64,000 nt of DNA from Siphonodentalium dalli (taxonomy: Eukaryota; Mollusca; Scaphopoda; Gadilida; Siphonodentaliidae). Positions 11,641 through 21,900 of the stretch are shown here, one piece after another. The stretch spans positions 47,003,797 to 47,067,796 of the forward strand of contig CP136061.1 of assembly GCA_032622095.1 (NCBI GenBank), given 5' to 3'. Below the pieces are notes generated by a model, which saw nothing but the letters and a program-made list of their open reading frames with translations, was not told the origin of the DNA and did not search any database. The translations under genes were made by a program, and so were the position numbers. Numbering within the stretch: the first letter of the stretch is position 1; each line of letters opens with the position of its first letter.

Positions 11641-12003
11641 GCCTTGAAATAGTGTGTCTGACATTATTTTGAAGAATGAGGTCCCCTGAGGGTGAAATTA
11701 GTGATGACAACTCGCACGGTGGGCTAGCATCACCAAATTCACCCTCTGGGAACCTCATTCTGCTGAGGCCTCAACTGCTATGGAAGATCAGAATGAAGTT
11801 CCCCAGTTGAAGTTGGTGATGTTCACCCATTAGTCACCTCGATTATGTAATTTATCTTCTGCAAATTTGGGGATATATAAACTGAACAGAAGAGAAAAAG
11901 TAACCAAAAACAATGTTAATTTGAGACTATCAATACTTCCCAGAAGATGAGGCCAAAGCAGAATGAGGCCCCAGAGGGTGTATTTAGTGATCCTCGCCCG
12001 CTG
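11641..12003. mobile_element. Palindromic hAT-like miniature element (family A), truncated
   Basis: Begins ccttgaaatagtgtgtctg, then the first palindromic module (gaatgaggtcccctgaggg ... caccctctgggaacctcatt), then the central module with 'tggtgatgttcacccattag'. It breaks off inside the second palindromic module near 12003. See 13064-13317 for the compact form and 18312-18756 for the full form. Confidence 0.7.
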
Positions 12004-12374
12004 TACGGATTCGAAACGATAAAACCATTTCTGTACAAATTTTGTCTAGGTCAACCACTACGTTGACTGGACTTGAAAATGCTTGTTCCTATATTCTCTA
12101 TATATTACCAATTACATGTATGTCAAGTCTCTAGGGCCTTTCCTAAAATGGGTAGAAATTTCGGTTGTTTGTCAGATCATGTTTTTATCCCAATTATGCA
12201 TCAGACCAAGTAACTGCTATTGCGTATGTCAGATAAATTATGTGTGATGTTTATATGTAAGATCTGGTGTATCTGTGTTATAGTGCGCAGTACCCTGGGG
12301 TAATAGTGACCACTGTAATAGTTTGCTGTTCTAATAGTCCATGCAACTTATATTACTTAGATTTCAAATTTATT
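12004..12374. other. Stretch without visible gene
   Basis: No exon or repeat that I can support. Confidence 0.35.
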
Positions 12375-12585
12375 TAACCCTTCCATGACAGAAGCTTCCT
12401 GAAATTTTGCGAAAACCCTGTGCCAATGTATTCTCTTATATATGCGAGTCTCGCATATATAAGAGAATACATTGGCCTAACAATATTTATATTGATCTTG
12501 TAAGCCAGTGCAAACTCTTATATATGCAAGGTTTCCTATGGGAGACTCGCATATATAAGAGAATGCACTGGCACAGGATCTTTAA
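12375..12585. mobile_element. Palindromic miniature element (family E)
   Basis: Starts ttaacccttccatgac and contains inverted copies of gcgagtctcgcatatataag. Its right end is joined directly to the family D copy at 12586-13056. Confidence 0.6.
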
Positions 12586-13056
12586 AGGCGCACTTAATTC
12601 TCGAGTCAGATTATTCTTTTTATTGTGCCTTGATATACGGTTTTAACAACAATCTATGCTAAAAAATATTATTAAAATACTATACTTCATCACCATTTGG
12701 AATGTCTGCGTCTCATAAGGTGCCCATAGAGGAATAGAAAATAGCTGAAATCATAAAATAATTCCCCGCTATGACTCCCAGAATGCAACAGAATTCAAAC
12801 TATAGATTATTTTCAATGGAAGGGGAATAACTCTATATCTAAATATAGAGTTATTCCCCTTCCATTGAAAATAATTGACTGTGCATAAACTTTATCACAG
12901 CACAGACACCAGTTTCTCAATAAAAACAACATGTTCAGTTTATAATATCGAATAAGTTGAAAATACAATGTTTTGGAGCCTACTCTTTCAAATGGTATAT
13001 AATATGGCATATATTTTATATAATGTGATCTGGGGGTTCAAAAAATTAGTGGAAGG
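12586..13056 (-). mobile_element. TTAA-flanked miniature element (family D, copy 2) with long hairpin
   Basis: TTAA at 12582-12585 and 13057-13060. It is an inverted copy of 4436-4875. Unlike copy 1 it carries an added near-perfect palindrome at about 12806-12874 with arms of about 33 bp (the arm includes caatggaaggggaataactc) around a very short loop. The palindrome appears to be a local inverted duplication made after the two copies separated. Confidence 0.7.
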
Positions 13057-13063
13057 TTAAATA

Positions 13064-13317
13064 CAAGCCTTGAAATAGTGTGTCTGTCATTTGCAGAATG
13101 AGGTCCCCAGAGGGTGAATTTAGTAATGCTACCCCGCATAGCGGGCTAGCATCACCAAATTCACCCTCTGGGAACCTCATTCTGCTGAGATGTAAGCAGA
13201 ATGAGGTCCCCGGAGGGTGAATTTGGTGATGCTAGCCCGCTATGCGGGGTAGCATCACTAAATTCACCCTCTGGGGACCTCATTCTGCAAATGACAGACA
13301 CACTATTTCAAGGCTTG
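13064..13317. mobile_element. Palindromic hAT-like miniature element (family A), compact form
   Basis: A 254-bp near-perfect palindrome starting CAAGCCTTGAAATAGTGTG and ending with its reverse complement. Each half holds a smaller palindrome (gaggtccccagagggtgaat ... attcaccctctggggacctc). It is flanked by the 8-bp direct repeat GTTAAATA (13056-13063 and 13318-13325). The 8-bp duplication with a CA-starting inverted end fits a hAT-type non-autonomous transposon. Single-stranded, it could fold into one hairpin of about 120 bp per arm. Confidence 0.8.
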
Positions 13318-13325
13318 GTTAAATA

Positions 13326-14500
13326 TCTCCTTGCAACACTTCCAACAGCAACAAAAACAAAGTGAAGACACATTTGTATTACTATTGCTAAACACATAAG
13401 AAATACACTTGTGCCATTGCAGAAGGATATCCTTCCGTGCTAGCACTCGCGCATTATCAACAAACCTATTAACACTCGTGACGTTCGGTGTTTATTTCAC
13501 GCCACCATCGTAGATTCAGTGAATTAAAAAAAAAAACTTAACAAGGTTTATTCTGGCAGATACAGGGTTTATTTTGTCATGTGTGATGATGCTTTTATTT
13601 TATGTTCCTCCGGTTTCATTGTTGAAGCGAATGTCATTTATGTCATGTGACGTCAGCGGGATGCACACGGAATGCGTGTTCGATACAGATTTATAAAATA
13701 CGGTACAGCAGGAACACTGTAATTCTAGGAACAACCGTCTAATAAATATATCTGGTGTTTAACTCAAAATAAATGTTTTAAAGGATACATTTCACAGCTG
13801 AATAGAAAATCATTCTAAAAATAGCAACATTTTTGGTCCCATTCAGGGGGGAAAAAAAACAAATAATATATCCTAGTGACAGAGCCTCCAGTTGACTGAT
13901 CTCTCAGACTCAAATTGATCAGGTTATACCTCTGAAAGTTCAGGGAAAAGATACATCATCAATATGTGCTTTTATTACTAAAATCAGCACCTTAAAGTGA
14001 TGTGAAACACTCCACGAATAATCAGGCCAAAAGAATTAATTTTCATAAATTTGATATCCAAATAGTCAGAAAACAGTCATTGTTGGAAAAAAAAAAATTA
14101 CACACAGTGTTATTATTGGCCCAATAATGCATCCCGAATAAAGTAGTAAATATTTACATTTGCGCGTAGTTCAACCATTGTGTTCTCTGAATTGGCAGTC
14201 GATATGGTTTCAATATTCAACAATCTTATTTTATTGCTATATTATTCTAATGTGGAGTGTTTGGATATTAACTTATTGGTTTTATTTAATGAAATAAGTT
14301 CACAATAAGTCTATAACCTAAGTAATTTCTCCTCTCGCATTCCAGTATTGGAGGAAATATGGTAAATATTTTTTCTTTTATTTATTGCTTACATGCTGTC
14401 ATAGAAGGTACAATATATAAAATAAATATAGATAAATTATGAGATTGTCTGCACCACCTCCGATAACAATTATGACAGTAAATATATTAAATGTAACATA
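13326..14500. other. Stretch without visible gene
   Basis: AT-rich sequence with short homopolymer runs. No exon or tandem repeat that I can support. Confidence 0.4.
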
Positions 14501-14517
14501 TTTGACAACTTATAATC

Positions 14518-14636
14518 TTTATCCTTCATGAGCTTTCGGCAAACAGCCTTCATCAGGTACAAATGAACATAAACATATTGGTTTATGTTCATTTGTACCT
14601 GAAGAAGGCTGTTTGCTGAAAGTTTGTAAAGGATAA
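14518..14636. repeat. Inverted repeat, about 55-bp arms
   Basis: The arm with aacagccttcatcaggtac and caaatgaacataaaca is followed after a few bases (tattgg) by its reverse complement with a few mismatches. It would fold as a long hairpin. No gene is present. Confidence 0.7.
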
Positions 14637-14686
14637 ATGTTATAGGTCGTCAAAGATGTTACATTTAATCTATCATTTGACAAATA

Positions 14687-14836
14687 CAAACCTTGAAATA
14701 GTGTGTCTATCATTTGCAGAATGAGGTCACCAAAGGGTGAATTTGTTAAACCCAGCCCACTGTATGGGGTAGCATCACTAAATTCACCCTTTGGGGACCT
14801 CATTCTGCAAATGTCAGACACGTAATTTCAGGCTTC
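14687..14836. mobile_element. Family A palindromic element, single-module form
   Basis: Ends CAAACCTTGAAATAGTG and its inverted counterpart, with only one palindromic module between them, about 150 bp in all. No target duplication was recognised. Confidence 0.65.
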
Positions 14837-14897
14837 AAAGAGACATGGGGTCTAACAAAAATTATTGGGACATCTGACTAGCCCTGACACTAAAAGA

Positions 14898-15310
14898 GTT
14901 AACCCTTTCTATTATACTAAATGGATTCTCCCAATCAGTTAAAAAGTGTGCATTGGAATGGTCTATAATTGATTTGGAGGGATGATATAAAAGTGATAAA
15001 AGCAGACAACAGATAAATAAAAGTGCAGAAGGAGCCCTATTTATTGAGGGAAATGTTTAGATAATAAGTTCAACAAATGACCTATGGTCGTTTGTTGAAC
15101 TTATTATCTGAACATTTCCTATGGGATAATTACTCATCAATGATGCTTTAGTATAGAAAGGGTTAAACTTATTATCTGAACATTTCCTATGGGATAACTA
15201 CTCATCAATGATGCTTTAGTATAGAAAAGATTGAACTAATTATCTGAACATTACCTATGGGATAATTACTCATCAATGATGCTTTAGTATAGAAAAGGAT
15301 AATTAAAAGT
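14898..15310. mobile_element. Miniature element with internal tandem repeats (family F)
   Basis: Begins ttaaccctttct and ends near aaaggataattaaaag. The inside contains 'ttattatctgaacatttccta' and 'tactcatcaatgatgcttta' repeated three times with a period of about 65-75 bp. Related copies are at 27845-27915, 42455-42720, 50757-50940 and 54735-55268. Non-coding. Confidence 0.55.
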
Positions 15311-17429
15311 CATATTATTACAGTCAGTTACAGCATTGTTTCAAACTCATACCTCAGTAGTCAGACAGTGACCAACAATAGTCTCTCATATTATCTCAGT
15401 CACATATAATCAATGAAAACTCCACTTATTTCAGGTCATCATTTTTATAATAAAAAGTTTTCTGTAAAAACATCTATGGCATTCTATCACCTGCGAAATT
15501 CATTTTCATTAATGCACAAATTTTTTAAATAATTAGTTTATTCAGCAATGATAGCACTTATATAAATTAATAAATAATAGCAGTTTTAGATCAGATTATC
15601 TTGCACTTCAAACTTCAAGAATTGAAAGACTATAATATTCTAATGTGACTGGTGGGAGGAAAATTGTCCAAAATTTATACTTATGGCAGGGTATCAACTC
15701 TAGTTGTTTTGTATGGGTATCAGCAGGGCAGAATACAGTTTGCCACATATTTAGCCCCTAAACCCAGCCTCATATTTTTTAGTAAGACAATTGCGTGTAT
15801 TGTCAGCACAGTGACTCCAAGAGATTAGCATGATGATGTCGATGTCAATGGTGGAACTTTATTATGTTAATTAGAATATAATTGTTGACCGAGAGATAAA
15901 CATGAAAAGACACATTTAAATTGGAACTTTATCTTTTCTTGAAAGAGACTTTACTCCCTCTTTGGTTGGGATAAGGAAATCAATATTAATTTATTTTAAC
16001 CCCAGCCATTTCGAGATTGTTTTTCTTGCCAAAATGTGATTATCTGATAAAATAGATCTCAAATTAGTCACAATTCTATACAAAATTATTAACCTCATCC
16101 ACTAAATTCAATTCAAATCAAATTTAGTGCACACGATTACTTAATTTCGTATAGAATTGCGACTCATTAGAGATCCTCTATCTATAAGATAGTGCATTTC
16201 AGATTTCGTGGTCGATTAAAGAAATCTGTGAAAACTGTTGCAAAGACATTGTTTAGAAGAATATAGCCCTTATAACACTGGGTGAATGTTCCACCACAAA
16301 TAGCATTGTAGTCCTCCAATTCTTAATGATAAATGTGCAAAATAAGAGAGGTTCAGTGACATGTACATGTAACTTGTGATGTGTTTCTATGGTAATGCTA
16401 TCAGGGTTCACTCTGCCACTTGCCAATGGCAAATATAATTCACATTTGGCAAAAAATATTTTCATTTGGCAAAAGTTTTGGCAAGTCACTTTGTAATTCC
16501 TCAAGAAAGTCGAAATATATTGGTCAATCCAATACCATTCATTTCAGTAAACTCATAACAATATATAATTGTATTAGTGGTGTTTTATAAGGTTTAGGAA
16601 AGGTTAACGCCTCTATCAAGATGCTGGTAATCTGAGACATGTAGCATTAGTATCGGTGTGTGTCGTGTGGAGGATTGCTTGTATTTATTGGTGTTTGCAT
16701 AGCTATAATACTCTTATGATATGCCCTTCTGATGCAGCAACCCTTCTACAATTATATAGTTAGGTAATTGGTTTATTGTTGTATGATAAACCACAATAGA
16801 GAAATGAAAATAATTATTTAACTAACGACTTTCCTAGTGATATTGGATTATCGAAACATAACATTCAATGTTGCTGAAATTGATACTATCAGTGATTTCT
16901 AAAGAATTTTGCAAAACAAATTTATATTTACCAAAAGTAAATTTTTGTTCAGTGCAGACCCTGATTGGTATGGCTATGCATCTGATGGAAAGTCAGTCGA
17001 TTTAGTAGTGTGCCAAATATACATGTTTATATATGTAAGCCCATCATGTTATTACACATATATATAAGTGATAGTATGACATAATGGCAACCTAGCCACA
17101 ATTTGATCATCGATAGTCAGTTGTCTTTATTCGACATAAAACCTTTCTGCACAGATAAATAGAATTCTTTTATTGGCCACATGCATTTCTCTTTCTGAAT
17201 TTGTCTCCTTGATTATGGCAAGACTACAAGTTACACATCAGACAGAAAAAATCTGAGCTGAATGAACATGTAAGTGTAGTGTAGTCACAAGTTGAATTTC
17301 ATTAGCAATAACAACACACATTACAAGTTACAATTTTAAGTAACTGAAACTTGCTAATGTCATATCTGAACCTGTCCGATAACAATTAATAAATAATTAA
17401 ATCGAGCACATGATTCATCTCCAGGAGGC
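15311..17429. other. Stretch without visible gene
   Basis: About 2.1 kb of AT-rich sequence. I see a weak inverted repeat near 16030-16200 and nothing else. It lies beyond the UFL1 stop codon; part of it could be 3' UTR, but I could not fix a polyadenylation site. Confidence 0.4.
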
Positions 17430-17850
17430 CTCAAAAGATGGTGCTGGTCAGAATGAGAATGAATTCAGTGGGCTAGCATAGAGGGCTAGCATAGATGGCT
17501 AGCATCACTAAATTCACCCTCTGGTGACCTCATTCTGCAGCTATAAGAAACCTGGACTCAGATTTAAGTTCCCAGATGGTGAAGATGGTGATGTGCACCC
17601 ATTGGGCACCTCGATTTTGTATTGTGTTGTCTGCCAAATTAGGGATATAGAGAAACTAAACTAAAAAAGAAAAAGAAACTTGTTTATTTTATATTAAAGA
17701 TACTCCAGAGAAGATGAGGCCTAAGTAGATTGAGGTCTCCGGAGATGAATTTAGTGATGCTAGCCCACTGCGGGGAAGCGTCACTAAACTCACCCTCTGG
17801 GGACCGCATTCTTCAAATGTCCAGCACCATATGTTGAGGTCTGATCTCCA
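17430..17850. mobile_element. Family A palindromic element, diverged
   Basis: Two palindromic modules (agcatcactaaattcaccct type words) flank a central segment with gatgtgcacccattgggcac. It is more diverged than the other copies and its ends are not sharply defined. Confidence 0.6.
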
Positions 17851-18311
17851 GGAAGGAAGAATGCTTGCATTCCATAAAGTAGTGTTTATATGAAGCTGCT
17901 GTGTCCGTTACCTTGTGTGTTGGCACGTTGCATTGAAGATAGACACCAACAAGGAATTCAGATTGCTGTGATATCTCCCATTACGTTGTATACATAGATG
18001 CAAGCAACAGAGATTCTAATTTCAATGCATACCTTATTTGGCAGAAGTGGAAATTTGACTTTTTGTGACAATTTAGAAGTTGGGATTTGATAGGTTCAGC
18101 ATTATCGTTGAAGTTTTCAAACTGATAGATTGGTCTGCAATATAGTATTTATCCTAATATCATACTTATCACCTATAATCATAAGGTCTGTGTTATAACA
18201 CACCCGTGTGAACGGTATAATGTAGACAACAGATTGTGCCATTGCAACAGAATAATGTATGGACGCAACACAGCCATCTGAACACTGCTTAATCATCCTT
18301 CCTTCTATTTC

Positions 18312-18756
18312 CAAGCCATGAAATAGTGTGTCTGTTATTTGCAGAATGAGGTCCCCCAGAGGGTGAATATAGTAATTCTACGCCGCCCAGCAGACTAGCC
18401 TCGCTAAATTCACCCTCTGCAGACCTCATTCTCCTTAGGCCTCATCTTTTGGGAAGTATCTATAGTCTCAAATTAACATTGTTTTTAGTTACTTTTTCCC
18501 TTGTGTTCAGTTTCTATATCACCTAATTTGCGGAAGATAAAATGCATAATCGAGGTGACCAATGGGTGAACGTCACCAACAATAACTGGGGAACTTCCAT
18601 CTGATCCTAGGTCTGCTATAACAGTTGTGGCCTAAGCAGAATGAGTTACCAGAGGGTGAATTTGGTGATGCAAGCCAGCCGAGCGAGATAACTTCACTAA
18701 GTTCACCCTCTGGGGACCTCATTCTGCAAATGTCAGACACACTATTTCAAGGATTG
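18312..18756. mobile_element. Family A palindromic element, full form, in the presumed 3' UTR of UFL1
   Basis: Full structure of about 445 bp: left end caagccatgaaatagtgtg, palindromic module, central segment (ctcaaattaacattgttttt ... caatgggtgaacgtcacc), second palindromic module, and inverted right end. It lies only 46 bp beyond the UFL1 stop codon (minus-strand sense), so unless the transcript ends almost at once it is part of the 3' UTR. Confidence 0.7.
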
Positions 18757-18802
18757 AGAAGTGAATGGTGAATCAGAATGAATATCTCCTTTATGGTAAT
18801 AA

Positions 18803-18966
18803 TCAACTGGCTTTAGTTTCACCGGTTTCCTTCTTTTCACCAGATTCCTTCTTAGTGCTTAGAGCAATGTCTTTAACAGTCGGTAAAATATCTCCCATAT
18901 CAGACACAAGTTGTTCTTTTTCCTCTGATTTCTCTTCTTGAATCTTCATATGCTGAACAATCAAAT
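18803..18966 (-). CDS. UFL1: UFL1 exon 17, last coding exon with stop
   Basis: Encodes [20 protein letters not shown] and [17 protein letters not shown], then a Glu/Lys-rich tail ending ETKAS and TGA at 18805-18803. Human has GLVVKQLV and ELSSSIKDLVLKSRK. The join CAAG plus AT restores Asp-Leu. Acceptor atcttttag lies about 70 bp from the edge of the 8.3-kb repeat element in intron 16. Confidence 0.92.
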
Positions 18967-21900
18967 CTAAAAGATAAAATATCTCGGTTGTAACAAACAA
19001 TTTGATTGGCTATAACAGCATGTTCAAGTCACAATATAGTGCAGCGGCCAAATCGAAAAAGAGCTCTAGTTTTCGAGATACCCCTACCCACGGTAGAACA
19101 AGTTAAAACTAACTTTATTTAAATGAGAAATATATACTCTTTACGAAAATGATAGTGAAAAGTAACGGAATTGGTGGTGGCTATTCTCAAATTGACGATG
19201 AACGATACCCACCAGTGACTTTTCCCAGAAATTAACGATTTTGGTAAAGTGAGCCCTGCGGCTATGTCCTAAATTATTTGCCCACATTGTTGGTGTTAAA
19301 ATGACTACAGCATACCATATTTGTACCTGCTATGCAAGAAGTGTTGGTTAATTTGGATTTTCATGCCATTTGGAGCCGAAACATTTATTTTTTATTGAAA
19401 AATCACTCTTTTTCAAAATAATTATATTTTTCGAACATTATCATTCAAACGTATATTGCAATAATATTGAAATATTTAGGTCATATGGTGTAGTAGTTAT
19501 CTAACAAGCATATAAAGGAAGAAGTTAAAAAAAAATTTGAACGGTTTGCGAGCTATTGGATTTTAGCTACCCCTCCCCCAAACACGTTTTTGGTCGAAAA
19601 AAATACATATTTTTGATAATGTCATTACAAACACTTTTGAATTGATCTGAATGGGACCCAACATGAATCTTGTACTGAAAGTGTTGTCCAGAGATGCCGT
19701 TTAATCGATTACAGATGTGTTCAGGCTTTCAGACCCCCAGTTACAACAACAACAATTATTTTATTGATAACATTTAATTTTGCATGCATTAACATCAATG
19801 TTAAGTACTAAAACCTTTGTTATAAACAACGTGACCAACTATATAACATATGGCTGAGAAGTTATCTGGACAACACAAGTAGAAAGAATTTGACAGAAAT
19901 TGAAAAATAACGGAATAGGTGGTGGCTATTGTCAAATCAACGATGAGCGATATCCTCCAGTGACTTTTTCCAGAAATTAACGATTTTGGTAAGGCGAGCC
20001 CTGTGGCTATGTCCTAGCCTATTTGCCCACATTGTTGGGGTTAAAATGACTACATCATACCATACTTCTACCTGATATGAAAAAAAGGGTTGGTTAATTT
20101 AGATTTTCCTGCCATTTGGAGCCAAAATTTTTATTTTTTGCTGAAAAATCGCACTTTTTCACAAAATATAATTTTTCGAACATTATCATTCAAATGGATA
20201 TTAGCGAGTTTGCGATTTCAAACGGGTACGGGTACCGGTACGGGTACTGGTAGCTACCCGTACCGGTACACGTTTTGAAATCGCAAACTGTTTTACGGGT
20301 AGAATTAAGCATATCGACGGGTAGTGTATGGTGAGCCAATTGCAGCACAATATATATGATATAGAGAAATTGTTATCCGCATTCGCTTTCTTGGCCGACG
20401 TTATACTTGCTGTTATGGTTATATGATGAACATCTGCGTGGATAATGGATTGCATTAACCAGGGACGAGGCGAAAGTGGAAGGGGTTGCCGTCTTTCTTT
20501 GGCTCATTTTGGTAACATTTTCAATAATTAGCTTTCATAAGTAATTTCCCAAACCGTTCGAGTGTCGTCTAGAACAGATGGAATTTTCTGACTGAGAAAA
20601 TATGTTATGATAGCACAAATATACAATTACGCTAATTTAATAATCCAACCATTATTCGGTGTAAAATGTGTTGGTTTAGACCCAGGGTCCAAGAATGTCC
20701 TATATACATGCATGCACTTTTAGTCAGATATAAGACCGAAATTGCCCCTTATATTAGTTGGGGAATATTTAGTCATATAACTGGTAATGGGTTGGAATCT
20801 TTCGAAGGGTCGGGCAAGAGAATATTCATCCCAAGAACTTCGATATTTGTCTGGGTCTAAACCCGGATGTAGGTAGAACAAGAGCTACGCTGGGCGTGCA
20901 AAATACGCCCTCTCTTGGGTCGGCGGAAACTGGTAAAAAAGGGGCATAACTCTGGTAAAAATTGGCGGACGGAACTCAAATTTGAACTTGACCTGTGTTT
21001 TGGTGGGAGAAAGTAATATACCATATTATCATTGAATCCGATAAGCTCTAGTAAAGTTATCATCCGGACAACAAATTTCAGGGATTTTCTAAGTCAAATT
21101 ACGTCAAATAAGGGGCATAACTCCGGTGAAAATTGGTGGACGGAACCCAAATTCGAACTTGAGCTGTCTTTTCTCCTAATAAACCCTAATAAACCCACAT
21201 TTGATTGAAATCGGTTCACTCTAACTAAAATTATCATCCGGACAACAAATTTCAGGGATTTTCTAAGTCAAATTACGTCAAAAAAGGGGCCATAACTCTC
21301 GCAAAAATTATCGCATTAAAACGAAATTCGGACATTAGCTGTATTTCGATATATGTAATCCACAAAAAACGGGTTTTGCGTATAAACATTCCAAACTCGA
21401 GTTATCATCCGGAAACCAAAAAACATAAGAAAAACAGAATTTTATGAGTCGAAAAAGGGGCATAACTCTGCATAACTCTGCATAACTCTGCATAACTTCA
21501 TTCCGATAAACTATTCTAAAGTTATCATCCGGACAACAAATTTCAAAAGTCAAAAAACGTCAAATAAGGGGCATAACTGCGGTGAAAATTGGCGGGCGGA
21601 ACCCAAATTCGAACTTGAACTTACTTTTCGGCTAATAAACCCACATACCAAATTTTATTGAATTTGGTTCACTCTAACTAAAGTTATCATCCGGAAACCA
21701 GGTTAATGGACGGACGCCCGGACGTCCATACGCACGACAGGGTACTTGTGAGGTGCGATCTTTTGTTTGCATGACTTGTGGGGTGGACCCCACAAGTAAC
21801 GTACGGAAAATCCAAATTTAAAGAGAAAATCCAATTTACAGACCAATACTATAATACGGCCGTTTTTTCAAACGGGCGTATAAAAATCAAACTTGTTAAA

